NCBI GenBank assembly: GCA_965368335.1 | Contig: CBDUMN010000025.1 | Location: 1 to 39,659 of the forward strand | Reading direction: 5' to 3' | Length of the DNA stretch: 39,659 bases | DNA from: CBDUMN01 sp965368335 | GTDB lineage: Bacteria; Pseudomonadota; Alphaproteobacteria; Rhodospirillales; JAPHRK01 | Shown: positions 1 to 8,565 of the stretch, piece by piece | Layout: every line of letters starts with the position of its first letter | Numbering within the stretch: position 1 is the stretch's first letter | The notes under the pieces: model-generated | Database searches by the model: none | What the model was told of the DNA's origin: nothing | Seen by the model: the letters and a program-made list of their open reading frames with translations, nothing else | Program-made: the position numbers and the translations under genes

Positions 1-304
1 CATGGGTGCCGAATTCATGGCTCACGCTCATCATCAATTGCAGACCCAGGCAAATACCGACCATCGGCTTGCCTTTAGCCGCACCCTCCCTTAGGGCATC
101 GGCCAGCCCACGCTCTTTCAGCGCCGACATGGCATCGGCAAAGGCTCCGACACCGGGCAGGAGAACCATATCAGCCTTGTCTAAATCAGTCGCGTCGCCG
201 GTTATGTTGGCCTGTAACCCCGCCTGCCCACAAGCCCGCGCAATGGAATATAGATTGCCGAGACCGTAATCAACCACGGCCACAAGAGGCCCCGCGCCCC
301 CCAT
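1..304 (-). CDS. hisH: HisH2-type glutamine amidotransferase subunit (partial, runs off left edge)
   Basis: About 101 N-terminal residues are present and the reading frame is open to base 1. The start reads MGGAGPLVAVVDYGLGNLYS, and LLPGVGAFADAM and GKPMVGICLGLQLMM follow. These are hallmarks of the class I glutamine amidotransferase HisH, and the Cys in GICLGLQ is the expected glutaminase nucleophile. HisH releases ammonia from glutamine and channels it to a HisF-type barrel. The start ATG (304-302) overlaps the stop of the HisF-like gene by one base (TGATG), so the two are translationally coupled. No hisA, hisI or hisB is beside it, and the HisF partner is atypical. The pair therefore more likely feeds ammonia to a sugar amidotransferase (WbpG/PseA type) than to histidine synthesis. 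The family call is firm and the sugar role is inference. Confidence 0.88.
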   Translation of the reverse strand, partial: MGGAGPLVAVVDYGLGNLYSIARACGQAGLQANITGDATDLDKADMVLLPGVGAFADAMSALKERGLADALREGAAKGKPMVGICLGLQLMMSVSHEFGTH

Positions 305-1158
305 CAAGCAGCCTCCCGTACGCCGATATTTTCGGCATTGAGGAAGGCTTTCAAATCGCCAATACCGCAATCGGCCAGCTTGATCGCGCCGCCGCCCTTC
401 CGCAGAAACTCCGTATTGCCCTCGCCTTCGAAGGCCTCATCATCCTGCGGTAGAGTTTTAATCATATTGTAGTGGAGCATTGAAGCCAGACTGACCGCAT
501 CGGCGCCTCCCTGCCGGATAACCTCTTCAACCTGTTTCGGCGTTCCCGCGCCTCCTCCGGCGATAACGGGGATCGGCACCGCCTCGGCTATACGGCGGGT
601 CAGGTCCAAGTCGTAGCCCACGCCCCGACCATCCCGGTCAATGGAAACCAACAAAATTTCACCAGCCCCCTGTTCGGCGGCTTTTAGCGCCCAGTCATAG
701 GCATCAATGCCAGTGCTTTCTCGCCCGAAGTCGGTATAGGCTTCATATTTGCCGTCACCATGGTGAATGAACTCAATATTGGCAACGATGGTCGAAGAGC
801 CGAATTTGCGCGCCGCCTCACGGATTAGCTGAGGATTTTGCACGGCTGCCGTATTGATCGCGACTTTATCGGCTCCGGCGCGCAGAACTTCCCGGATGTC
901 ATCGAGGCTGCGCAGGCCTCCCCCGACGGTTAAAGGAACGAAAGTTTCCGCCGCCGTTCGCTCGACAATATCAAGCAACGAGTTGCGGCCATAGAGACTG
1001 GCCACGGCGTCGATATAGATCAACTCATCGGCCCCGGCGGCGTAGTAGTGCTTGGCGAAGACCTCCGGCTTTCCAAGCACCCGCAATCCCTCAAACCGAA
1101 TACCTTTAACAAGATTCGGACCTTTGATTTCCAAGCGGGGAATGATTCTTACGGTCAC
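304..1158 (-). CDS. hisF: HisF2/WbuZ-type imidazole glycerol phosphate synthase cyclase paralogue
   Basis: A 284-residue (beta-alpha)8 barrel of the HisF/WbuZ family. I chose the GTG at 1158-1156 because the conserved family N-terminus (VRIIPRLEIKG) begins there and an AGG lies 8 bases upstream. An ATG at 1281 is in frame, but the extra 41 residues look unlike the family. LIYIDAVASLYGRNSL and PLTVGGGLRSLDDI match the WbuZ/HisF2 branch found in O-antigen and flagellin sugar clusters. The two catalytic aspartates of canonical HisF (IIPCLDVK and VVAIDAK contexts) are both Glu here (E10 and about E129), which argues against the normal cyclase reaction. In the WbpG-HisH2-HisF2 system such a pair supplies ammonia to turn an N-acetyl group into an acetamidino group. 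The expected WbpG/PseA-like partner is not in the window and may lie further left. Confidence 0.85.
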   Translation of the reverse strand: MTVRIIPRLEIKGPNLVKGIRFEGLRVLGKPEVFAKHYYAAGADELIYIDAVASLYGRNSLLDIVERTAAETFVPLTVGGGLRSLDDIREVLRAGADKVAINTAAVQNPQLIREAARKFGSSTIVANIEFIHHGDGKYEAYTDFGRESTGIDAYDWALKAAEQGAGEILLVSIDRDGRGVGYDLDLTRRIAEAVPIPVIAGGGAGTPKQVEEVIRQGGADAVSLASMLHYNMIKTLPQDDEAFEGEGNTEFLRKGGGAIKLADCGIGDLKAFLNAENIGVREAA

Positions 1159-1461
1159 GGGAAAAACCTGATCTGGGCGATAAAAACGCCTTGTTAACGC
1201 AATGAGACTAGCCTTTACGATTCTGTAGTGGGCCGGACTTAAAAAAGGGCTAACGGCAACTCGATTTATCGGCTCTCGCATTTCTACGAAGGTGCATGCG
1301 CTTTCTTATCGTCATCCCGCAATTTTTAAGCCCAATCCTATTTCCTTTGCCCCGTCCCTACACCCCAAGAAATCCAGCGCGCATAAAATCGTTGAGCCTA
1401 AGCACTTATTAACGCCCTACGCCTGAAACTAACCGACTATTTGGCGAGAGGAAGTCATACC
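1159..1461. promoter_or_regulatory. Divergent intergenic region between hisF2 and the TPR-GT41 gene
   Basis: This 303-bp non-coding stretch should hold the promoters of both divergent genes. TTAACG occurs at 1194-1199, 36 bp from the hisF2 start, and at 1409-1414, 48 bp from the GT41 start. TTAAC is the half-site of the CtrA box. A TTAA-N7-CTAAC near-match lies at 1239-1254. None is a full CtrA box, and I see no sigma-54 promoter or terminator here. The regulatory reading is tentative. Confidence 0.35.
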
Positions 1462-3843
1462 GTGCAGGATCAGGAAAATCTTCGGGCGCTATATACCCAG
1501 GCGACAGAACATCATGGGGCGGGACGTTTTGACGAAGCCCTGACGCTTTACGAGCGCCTTCTTGATGCCCGACCGCGCGACGCCAATATCCTTCACTTAA
1601 AAGGTTTGGCTCAGTATCAATCCGGTGATGCCCATTCAGCCGAAGAGACCATGTTTATAGGCCTTGAAATCGATGGCGCGAACCCAAACCATCATTGTAA
1701 TTTCGGCGCTGTATTAGCCGCATTGGGCAAAACGGACAAGGCTGTAAAAGCCATAAAAAAGGCGCTTGAGCTAGATCCTGGAAACCCAGAAGCCTTAAGC
1801 AATCTTTCCGCTCTGACGCAACGAACGGGCAGGCTCGACGAGGCCGAACAAACCATTAGGCAGGCATTAGAAAACAGGCCCGATGATCCATCGGCTCTCA
1901 ATAACCTGGGGAGTATTTTGAGGGATAAAGGTGAGCCGACCCAGGCAGAAGAAGCCTTCCGTAAAGCACTCGCCATCAATGGCGATCTGCTTGAGGCCCA
2001 TGTCAACCTAGTCAACCTCCTAATCACCGAAGAAAGAACCGAAGAGGCTTTGCAGCAAGCCCAAACAGCTCTTGAGATCATGCCCGACCATGCGGAAACC
2101 TTGAACGCATTCGGTCTAGCCCTTCTTAAAACTGGCGCAATCAGCGAAGCGGAAGACGTGCTGACAAAGGCCATTGAAGCAAACCCAAACCACGTTCATG
2201 CGCTTAACAATCTTGGCGTCGCCCAAAAGAAACAGGGGAAAATCGACGAAGCGGCAAGGGCATTTCTGAGCGCGAGAAAAGCGGGCGGGGCATCGCCGGA
2301 AGTCAACGCCAATCTTGCCGAAATCATGCTGGAGATGAACAAAACAAGCGATGCATTGGCTACCATCAAGCAAGCATTGATGATGAATCCCGGCTACACC
2401 CGTGGCTGGCAGTTGATGGGAGAAATTTTACGCAAACAAGGCCTGCTGGGTGAAGCTATCGCCACCTGGGAAAAGCTCCTTACCCTGGCCCCGCCAACTG
2501 CCGAAACCCTATTCAGCATTGCATCGTCCCTTGCAAAGTCAGGCGATAGCTCAAAAGCGCTGGAATATTATCGCCGCGCTCATGAGGCCGCCCCGGACAA
2601 CGCCACGGTTTATAGCAATCTCCTCATGGCTCTCCATTACGCCCCTGGCCCCGATAGACAGGAGATATTCGACGCGCATCTGGATTGGGCAGAGAAATAC
2701 GCAGGAGAAACCCCTCCTCGTCCAGCGATCACCAATCCATCACCGGATCGAAAACTAAAAATCGGATTTGTTTCATCCGATTTCAGGTTTCATGCGATGA
2801 CCTTTTTCTTTCTTGGCGTTCTTAAGACCTGGAAACGCGACGCTTGGCATATCCATCTTTATTCGTCAGTTCAAACACCGGATCACTACACGGCAGAATT
2901 TGAGGCTGCGGCAGATAAGTGGATTGATATTGCAAAACTATCCGACGAGGAGGCCGCCGCTCAGATAAAAGGAGACGATATAGATATCCTCATCGATATG
3001 GCCGGTCACACAAAAGGCAATCGGTTGGGTGTGTTTACACAGCGACCGGCGCCGCTCCAAGTTTGCTGGTTCGATTACGTCGATACCACCGGCCTTGAGG
3101 TTATGGATTATTGGATTGGCGACGTACACCAAAATCCCGAGGACGAAGACCGCTATTACACTGAAAAAGTTTTACGTCTGCCAAACGATTATATCTGCTA
3201 CTCCCCTCCTGAAGATGCGCCAGCCGTTTCATCTTCCGCTTATGAGAAAAAGAACGCCATAACGTTAGGCTGCTTCAACACTGCATATAAGATCAGTGAA
3301 GACGCAATTTCCGCCTGGGTGGAAATTTTGAAAGCGCTGCCAGAAGCAAACCTCCTGATCAACACCCCTGAAATGGCCATTCCATATGTTCGTGAACGTT
3401 ATACGGGTCTATTGACAGGGCAGGGCATAGATCACCGACGCATCACATTCGGGACCGGCGGAGATCACAATACTTTCCTGGGTCAATATGAAGAGATCGA
3501 TATAGCTCTCGATCCCTTTCCTTATTCTGGAGGCCTCAATACCTGTGAAGCTCTTTTTATGGGCGTGCCCGTGGTTACATTCCCCGGCGACCGGTTCTGC
3601 AGCCGTCACGCGACGGCGCACCTGCACGCTTGCGGCCACCCAGAGTTGGTTGCAAAAAATAAACAGGACTATGTCGCCAAAGTTATAGAGCTCGCCAACG
3701 ATCCCAAACGCCTTAAAACTTACCGACGTCAACTACGGGAAGATGTGCTGAACTCCCCCCTTACCGATACCGAGGGTTTTATCCAAGCGTTCACCGATAC
3801 CTTACGCACCATCTGGCGAGATGCCTGTAGCGAAAACCTATGA
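1462..3843 (+). CDS. TPR-GT41 (O-GlcNAc transferase/SPINDLY family) glycosyltransferase, FlmG-like
   Basis: About 793 residues. Roughly the first 400 are a run of TPR units (repeated spacing of AL..NPNHVHALNNLG and similar), followed by a GT41 catalytic domain. The GT41 part begins near LKIGFVSSDFRFHAM and includes DILIDMAGHTKGNR, RPAPLQVCWFDYVDTTGL, LGCFNTAYKI, DPFPYSGGLNTCEALFMGVP and VVTFPGDRFCSRHA. In GT41 enzymes this domain binds the nucleotide-sugar donor, and the TPR superhelix holds the protein acceptor. Caulobacter FlmG has the same architecture and transfers a nonulosonic acid to flagellins. The neighbouring NeuA/B/C-type operon makes that the best guess here: cytoplasmic glycosylation of flagellin before export. 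I chose GTG 1462 because GAGAGGAAG sits 7 bases upstream; an in-frame TTG lies at 1441. Family certain, acceptor inferred. Confidence 0.9.
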   Translation: MQDQENLRALYTQATEHHGAGRFDEALTLYERLLDARPRDANILHLKGLAQYQSGDAHSAEETMFIGLEIDGANPNHHCNFGAVLAALGKTDKAVKAIKKALELDPGNPEALSNLSALTQRTGRLDEAEQTIRQALENRPDDPSALNNLGSILRDKGEPTQAEEAFRKALAINGDLLEAHVNLVNLLITEERTEEALQQAQTALEIMPDHAETLNAFGLALLKTGAISEAEDVLTKAIEANPNHVHALNNLGVAQKKQGKIDEAARAFLSARKAGGASPEVNANLAEIMLEMNKTSDALATIKQALMMNPGYTRGWQLMGEILRKQGLLGEAIATWEKLLTLAPPTAETLFSIASSLAKSGDSSKALEYYRRAHEAAPDNATVYSNLLMALHYAPGPDRQEIFDAHLDWAEKYAGETPPRPAITNPSPDRKLKIGFVSSDFRFHAMTFFFLGVLKTWKRDAWHIHLYSSVQTPDHYTAEFEAAADKWIDIAKLSDEEAAAQIKGDDIDILIDMAGHTKGNRLGVFTQRPAPLQVCWFDYVDTTGLEVMDYWIGDVHQNPEDEDRYYTEKVLRLPNDYICYSPPEDAPAVSSSAYEKKNAITLGCFNTAYKISEDAISAWVEILKALPEANLLINTPEMAIPYVRERYTGLLTGQGIDHRRITFGTGGDHNTFLGQYEEIDIALDPFPYSGGLNTCEALFMGVPVVTFPGDRFCSRHATAHLHACGHPELVAKNKQDYVAKVIELANDPKRLKTYRRQLREDVLNSPLTDTEGFIQAFTDTLRTIWRDACSENL

Positions 3844-3861
3844 GCTATTCAAAACAAGCAA

Positions 3862-5028
3862 TCAGGAAGCTTTGTCGGCATCGACAAAATATTTCTTGAT
3901 TAATCGCTCATCCAGTGGCGTTTCGATCAATGTTTTATGAATGGATGCCGCCGCCAATCCTTCCGCCTGATACGGGTTCTTTAGGCCAACGACCGTTTCC
4001 TTAAAATCTTTAGACAGCGCCTTGCGGATAGCATTTTCAATGGCACTCACCTCCACATTCACATCGATCACATTCGACGCCCGAACCCGGCCTTCCTGGC
4101 GATTTCCGATATTCACCACAGGCAAACTGAAGGAAGCGGCCTCAATAATACCGCTCGACGAATTGCCAACCATAACCGCCGCATTCTCCATCAAACCGAA
4201 ATAACCCCGCGTCCCCAAGTGGTCGACCAGCCGGGCACTAGGGTGAGCTTTGACAAAAGCCTCAATCAGCCCCTTTAGGCAACGCCCGCCTTCATCTGCG
4301 TTCGGTGCGGTAAAGACGCAAGGTAAGCCACATTGGTCAAGCGCCTTAAAAAGCCCTGCTGTCTGACTTTCCACATCTCCCGCCTGACGGGTCGCCGGAT
4401 GGTAGGTGATCAACAAGGGGGCGGGATCGAACGATAAATCAAGAAGTGATTTCAGCTCATCGCGGCTTGCTCTTTCCTGCTCCTTTAGATTATCGAGGCC
4501 CATGGCGCCGGAGACGGTGATCCTCCAGTCCTCTTCGCCCAATTGACGCACCCGTTTTGCATAATCTGGCGTCGAAACGAAATGGAGGTGGGAAAGCTTG
4601 GTCATGGCGTGTCGCAGGTTATCGTCCATTGCGCCAAGCGTCAGTTCGCCTCCGTGTAGATGAGCAACCGGAATCGCCAAGGGCTGAGCGGCAACGGCGG
4701 CAGCGTGCATTTCATAGCGGTCGCCCAGAACGACAACAATATCCGGCGACAAACGGTCGAAAGCCTCGGCAAAGGCGACCGTCGCCCGTCCCATGGTTCT
4801 CGCCACGGCCAGCCCGCTATCGTCTTCTCCGATAAAATCCAGACGCTCGGCAATCGCCAAGCCGTCGGTCTCAACCTCATCGACCGTATGGCCGAACTCG
4901 GGCCGCAGGTGCATTCCGGAAACGACAAGCAGCAAGGCGACTTTCGGGTCACCCTGGAGCTTCATAAGCAACGGTCGGTAGATGCCGTAATCGGCGCGAC
5001 TGGTGGTAACGACCGCGATGCGTCTCAT
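3862..5028 (-). CDS. neuC: Hydrolysing UDP/GDP-sugar 2-epimerase, NeuC/LegG family
   Basis: A 388-residue protein opening with MRRIAVVTTSRADYGIYRPL, the standard NeuC/LegG start. It also has VVLGDRYEMHAAA, AHLHGGELTLGAMDDNLRHA, LITYHPATRQ and MVGNSSSGIIEAASF. Enzymes of this GT-B-fold family remove the nucleotide and invert C2 of a UDP- or GDP-linked N-acetyl sugar. They yield ManNAc in the sialic acid route or 2,4-diacetamido-2,4,6-trideoxymannose in the legionaminic route. Its product would feed the NeuB-like synthase encoded just upstream (9-bp gap). It is the last gene of the minus-strand operon that starts at 8540 and ends 18 bp from the convergent GT41 gene. Substrate choice between Neu and Leg cannot be read from sequence alone. 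Confidence 0.9.
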   Translation of the reverse strand: MRRIAVVTTSRADYGIYRPLLMKLQGDPKVALLLVVSGMHLRPEFGHTVDEVETDGLAIAERLDFIGEDDSGLAVARTMGRATVAFAEAFDRLSPDIVVVLGDRYEMHAAAVAAQPLAIPVAHLHGGELTLGAMDDNLRHAMTKLSHLHFVSTPDYAKRVRQLGEEDWRITVSGAMGLDNLKEQERASRDELKSLLDLSFDPAPLLITYHPATRQAGDVESQTAGLFKALDQCGLPCVFTAPNADEGGRCLKGLIEAFVKAHPSARLVDHLGTRGYFGLMENAAVMVGNSSSGIIEAASFSLPVVNIGNRQEGRVRASNVIDVNVEVSAIENAIRKALSKDFKETVVGLKNPYQAEGLAAASIHKTLIETPLDERLIKKYFVDADKAS

Positions 5029-5037
5029 GTGTCGCCC

Positions 5038-6096
5038 CTATCCTTCTTCAAACATCGCCGCATCAAGCAAAGCGCCTTCGGGAACATCGACCTTCAGGCG
5101 ACGACCCAAATAATCATCCAATCGATCCGCGGGAATACCTGTACCCGGTCGCCGAGCCCCCACCCGTTCGACAGTCAATGTTTCACCCGCTTTGATATCC
5201 TGGGTCGAAACCAAGCTTTTACGGGCAACCGACGCGACTTCCCGTTCCGACGGCCTCGGCGCTTTAATCCCATCGCCGATAGCAGCTTCCACCGCCCGCA
5301 AAGCCGCCAGCAGAATGACCATTTCAGGGATCTCCATGGAGGCTTGATGATCCGGCCCGGGCAAAGCACGGCTCAAGGTAAAATGTTTTTCGACGATATC
5401 GGCTCCGCGCGCCACAGCGGCAAGCGTCACTTCCACACCCTTGGTATGGTCCGACCAACCGACCGGCACGCCGAAGGCCGCCCGCAAGGTATCCATCGCC
5501 TTAAGATTACAGTCCGCCGGCGAGGCGGGATAGGCGCTCACACAATGAAGCAGAGCGAGTGGCGGATCACCATTGTCGGCAATCGTTCGCACAGCGGTTT
5601 CAACCTCGGTCATAGACGCCATCCCGGTCGAAACAATCATCGCTCGTCCCTTGCGGGCCACATGGGCGAGAAAGGCCGTATTGGTCAATTCTCCAGATGG
5701 AATCTTGAAGGCCGGAACATCCAGTTCTTCCAGCAAATCGGCGCTCTCTTGGTCAAACGGCGAAGAGAGGAACATCATCCGCCGGTCCCTGCAGTGGGCT
5801 ATCAGTCGTTTGTGGTCCTGTCTCGAAAGCTCCAGACGGCGCAACATTTGGAGCTGGCTCTCATGCTTCTTTTCCGCATCTAGCTGATAGGCGGCTTTGG
5901 GAGCATCGGCCAGGGCAATGCGAGCAGCCGAAAAGGTTTGAAATTTCACCGCATCAACGGAAGCGGCCATCGCTCCATCGATTAGGTCTCTAGCCTTTGA
6001 AAGCTCACCGTTATGGTTGACGCCCGCTTCAGCAATAAAGAAGCAAGGCGCTCCCTCACCAACCGGCCGTCCGCCAATTTCAAAGGCTCTTACCAT
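5038..6096 (-). CDS. neuB: N-acetylneuraminate/legionaminate synthase (NeuB/LegI) with C-terminal SAF domain
   Basis: A 352-residue protein with an N-terminal NeuB TIM barrel (about 15-260) and a C-terminal SAF/antifreeze-like domain (about 285-350, with RKSLVSTQDIKAGETLT). Barrel signatures are AEAGVNHNG, VKFQTF, SSPFD, FKIPSGELTN, MIVSTGMA, LLHCVSAYPA, GWSDHTKG and EKHFTL followed by PGPDHQAS. The enzyme condenses phosphoenolpyruvate with a 6-carbon N-acyl sugar to make a 9-carbon nonulosonic acid; the HxxG and EKH region holds the Mn2+ and PEP ligands in NeuB. Its start overlaps the end of the SDR gene by 7 bases, which implies coupled translation. The lack of PseB/PseC neighbours and the presence of NeuC favour a Neu/Leg product over pseudaminic acid. 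Confidence 0.92.
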   Translation of the reverse strand: MVRAFEIGGRPVGEGAPCFFIAEAGVNHNGELSKARDLIDGAMAASVDAVKFQTFSAARIALADAPKAAYQLDAEKKHESQLQMLRRLELSRQDHKRLIAHCRDRRMMFLSSPFDQESADLLEELDVPAFKIPSGELTNTAFLAHVARKGRAMIVSTGMASMTEVETAVRTIADNGDPPLALLHCVSAYPASPADCNLKAMDTLRAAFGVPVGWSDHTKGVEVTLAAVARGADIVEKHFTLSRALPGPDHQASMEIPEMVILLAALRAVEAAIGDGIKAPRPSEREVASVARKSLVSTQDIKAGETLTVERVGARRPGTGIPADRLDDYLGRRLKVDVPEGALLDAAMFEEG

Positions 6097-6851
6097 GCGG
6101 TCCAGCCTCCATCGACCACCAGATTTTGGCCGGTCACATAAGCCGACAAGTCACTCGCCAGATAGGCTACCGCGCCGGTAATATCGTCCTCTCGCCCCAT
6201 ACGACCAAGCGGCGTCCGGGCTTCATATTTTTCCACAAATCCCGGGTCCTGGCCTCGCGCAATACCGCCGGGCGAAACCGCATTGACCCGGACATCCGGC
6301 CCCAGCGTAGAGGATAGCCAGCGGACCAATTGCAGCAGCCCACCTTTGCTTGCGCCATAGGCTGCCGGATTCCCCATGCCCGTTCCTTCATAAAGCGACC
6401 AATCGGGACCGCTCATACCGTAAATGGAAGAGAGGGCGACAACCGATCCTTTACCCGATTTTTTGAGATAAGGTGTGGCGGCCTGCACCAGATTGAAAAA
6501 TGCGGTGAGATTGACCTCCATGGCCTCACGCCAGGTTTCAATGGTCTGCTCCTCGAATGGAACAGCCCAACCCTTGAGATCGGAAGTCCCCACATAAGCC
6601 GCGCAATGGACAACGACATCGAGCCGCCCTTGAGTTTCAACGATCCGTTCCGGCAATGTCCTGACAAGAGCGTCGTCACGCAGATCAATATCGATATGAG
6701 CATCGCAAATATCGGTGGTTACAACGGTAGCGCCCAGTTCTTCAAGCCCCGAGGCGATCGCGCGACCGATATAGCCTGCCCCTCCGGTAACCAGGGCGAC
6801 CCGCCCGCTCATGTCCATCATGCCCTTTAAGCTACGGTGCGGTTCAGTCAT
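6090..6851 (-). CDS. Short-chain dehydrogenase/reductase, PtmA-like
   Basis: A 253-residue classical SDR. The NAD(P)-binding glycine motif TGGAGYIG is near residue 22. NAG is replaced by HCAAYVG, and the catalytic Ser and Tyr-x-x-x-Lys are visible as ALSSIYG and YGASKGG. RVNAVSPGGI and the C-terminal VTGQNLVVDGG complete the fold. SDRs with this look, called PtmA, sit in the Campylobacter legionaminic acid/flagellin modification locus. There PtmA and PtmF are assigned to making the amino-sugar precursor of the GDP-linked route. Here it lies between the neuB-like and neuA-like genes and overlaps both by 7-8 bases. The SDR call is certain; the PtmA role rests on context and resemblance. Confidence 0.85.
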   Translation of the reverse strand: MTEPHRSLKGMMDMSGRVALVTGGAGYIGRAIASGLEELGATVVTTDICDAHIDIDLRDDALVRTLPERIVETQGRLDVVVHCAAYVGTSDLKGWAVPFEEQTIETWREAMEVNLTAFFNLVQAATPYLKKSGKGSVVALSSIYGMSGPDWSLYEGTGMGNPAAYGASKGGLLQLVRWLSSTLGPDVRVNAVSPGGIARGQDPGFVEKYEARTPLGRMGREDDITGAVAYLASDLSAYVTGQNLVVDGGWTAW

Positions 6852-7551
6852 TGTTGTCCCCCATCATCGCTTCGGCGATCTTCAAGTCCCATTCCGTATC
6901 GATATCGAGTGCGCGCTCCTGCGGCACACTGACCACACCGGCCCGCCCATCGAACAAGCCGGTGGCGTTACGGATAAAATTCGGATTGGCGACATAGCAA
7001 ACGGTGGTGATGTCATAAATCTCAGGCGCTTTTTGTCGGGTCGCCACCTGCCTCTGCCGCTGAATGACCAGCGAAGCGAGGCCATCATCGTTCAACGTCA
7101 CCATATTAAAGTATGGATTGCGCGCCGCCGGCGTTACGGTCAGCACCACATCAACATCGCCTTGGTTGTAACGCGCAACGCAAGCATCGATATCTTCCGG
7201 CGCCCGCAAGGGCGATGTGGTTGGCACACAGACGAACAATCCAATTCTGCGGTCCTGCTCCTGCTCAAGCCAGTCGATGGCATGGCACCAGGCAAGCCAC
7301 TCTGGGCTATCGTCTTCGGCAAGATCGGCCGGGCGCATAAACGGAACTTCCGCACCCCACTTTTTCGCCTCCGCCGCGATTTCTTCATCGTCGGTCGAAA
7401 CCACCACCGCATCGATTGTTTTGGAGGCCTTGGCGCATTCTATGGCATGGGCGATCAACGGCTTCCCGGCCAGTGGACGCAGGTTTTTGCCGGGCACCCC
7501 CTTGGACCCGCCACGGGCAAAGATAAAAGCTATGGTTTCAGCGTCGCTCAA
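6844..7551 (-). CDS. neuA: CMP-nonulosonic acid cytidylyltransferase (NeuA/LegF/PtmB family)
   Basis: A 235-residue nucleotidyltransferase with the family signature ARGGSKGVPGKNLRPL (CTP-binding loop), followed by PTTSPLR, the substrate-side DVVLTVTPAARNPYFN and the metal-binding C-terminal DIDTEWDL. It activates a nonulosonic acid with CTP, giving the CMP-sugar used by the glycosyltransferase. The start overlaps the oxidoreductase gene by 4 bases, and the end overlaps the SDR by 8. Its length fits the small bacterial NeuA/LegF enzymes without the extra esterase domain of some NeuA proteins. Confidence 0.92.
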   Translation of the reverse strand: MSDAETIAFIFARGGSKGVPGKNLRPLAGKPLIAHAIECAKASKTIDAVVVSTDDEEIAAEAKKWGAEVPFMRPADLAEDDSPEWLAWCHAIDWLEQEQDRRIGLFVCVPTTSPLRAPEDIDACVARYNQGDVDVVLTVTPAARNPYFNMVTLNDDGLASLVIQRQRQVATRQKAPEIYDITTVCYVANPNFIRNATGLFDGRAGVVSVPQERALDIDTEWDLKIAEAMMGDNND

Positions 7552-8540
7552 AGAGAAATCCTTTTATATTGCTCAGCGGCTTGCTTAGCCGCCAAAACCA
7601 GTTCCACCACCTTTTTCCCGTCGGCCCCGCCAACAAGCGGAGTCCTTCCTTCTTCTATACATCCAATAAAGTGACGAAATTGTTGACGGTACATGGCGTC
7701 CGGCTCATCGCCGCCCGGCGCATGGACAATTTTCCAGTCTCCCTCACCCGCCGCCATAATCTTGGTTTCACCGGCAACACCATGCCACAAGGCGCACCCC
7801 CTGCTTCCCACCACCTTACAAAAGCGGTTGGCGGGCCTTTGCAGCATATCGAGCCGAACCTCACCCTCAGCCCCATTATCGAAAACAAGAGAAAGCCGGG
7901 CCGTATCCTCAACATCGATTTCCAATTGTCCCGACCGTTCCACCTTGGCCTCTAGTTCAGAGACCTCACCCGCCATCCAGCGAGCCAGATCAAGTTCATG
8001 GCTGAGTTCCCAAAGCACACCGCCGCCCAAATGGGCCTGAGCGCTCACCGTCTGGCGGTAATCCTGCCCAGGACGCCAATCGGGAAGATACTGACCGACC
8101 TCGGCCTCCAAAGAGACGACGTCCCCAATGTCACCCCGCTCGACCAACTCTTTCAAGGCGACTAAGGACGGCGAAAATCTCAGGCAATACCCAATCTGAA
8201 GCACCAGCCTGCGGGAATGGCAGAGGTCGATCAATTCGTCCACCCCATCGAGCGAGACGGAAAGCGGCTTCTCAATAAGAAGGTGAACCCCAGCTTCAGC
8301 CAACGCCAAAGCCGTCTCAATATGAAATGGCGCAGGATTGGCCACTATCGCCACCTCTGGACGGAGAACCAACGCCTCTTCCAAATGGCGCACAACGGTC
8401 ACACCGCAAGGAACATCATCCCCACCCTGGCTTTCGGGACGCCGCAATACAACAATACGCGCCTCAGGCCTCACCGCACGCACCACATCCAGATGGCGGC
8501 GGCCGATACTGCCGAGGCCGACGATTAATACGGTCTTCAT
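7548..8540 (-). CDS. Gfo/Idh/MocA-family NAD(P)-dependent oxidoreductase, PtmF-like
   Basis: A 330-residue protein with the N-terminal Rossmann motif GLGSIGRRHL (residues 8-17) and the family EKP motif (HLLIEKPLSVS). IGYCLRFSPSL and the substrate-domain GGGVLWELSHELDL carry the typical His. Enzymes of this family oxidise or reduce sugar hydroxyls with a nicotinamide cofactor. A Gfo/Idh/MocA protein, PtmF, belongs to the Campylobacter legionaminic acid locus together with PtmA and PtmB, in the same mix as here. It is the first gene of the five-gene minus-strand operon. Its start is separated from the fliK promoter region by the divergent intergenic stretch at 8541-8751. Family sure, exact substrate unknown. 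Confidence 0.85.
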   Translation of the reverse strand: MKTVLIVGLGSIGRRHLDVVRAVRPEARIVVLRRPESQGGDDVPCGVTVVRHLEEALVLRPEVAIVANPAPFHIETALALAEAGVHLLIEKPLSVSLDGVDELIDLCHSRRLVLQIGYCLRFSPSLVALKELVERGDIGDVVSLEAEVGQYLPDWRPGQDYRQTVSAQAHLGGGVLWELSHELDLARWMAGEVSELEAKVERSGQLEIDVEDTARLSLVFDNGAEGEVRLDMLQRPANRFCKVVGSRGCALWHGVAGETKIMAAGEGDWKIVHAPGGDEPDAMYRQQFRHFIGCIEEGRTPLVGGADGKKVVELVLAAKQAAEQYKRISL

Positions 8541-8565
8541 GCCTTCCCTTTGCGTCTTTTTGCAG

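Noticed and set aside
1..1158. Histidine biosynthesis operon
   Set aside because: Only hisH/hisF-like genes are present, the HisF catalytic Asp residues are Glu, and the neighbours are sugar-modification genes.
1239..1254. TTAA-N7-CTAAC near-match to a CtrA box upstream of hisF2
   Set aside because: A one-mismatch match to an 8-base A/T-rich motif is expected by chance several times in 40 kb; not listed as a separate feature.
1159..1281. N-terminal extension of the HisF2 gene from ATG 1281
   Set aside because: The family N-terminus starts at the GTG at 1158 with an SD before it; the extra 41 residues do not look like the family.
4660..5883. 407-residue plus-strand open frame
   Set aside because: Antisense to the clear neuC- and neuB-like genes, with low-complexity His/Arg/Gln composition and no recognisable motif.
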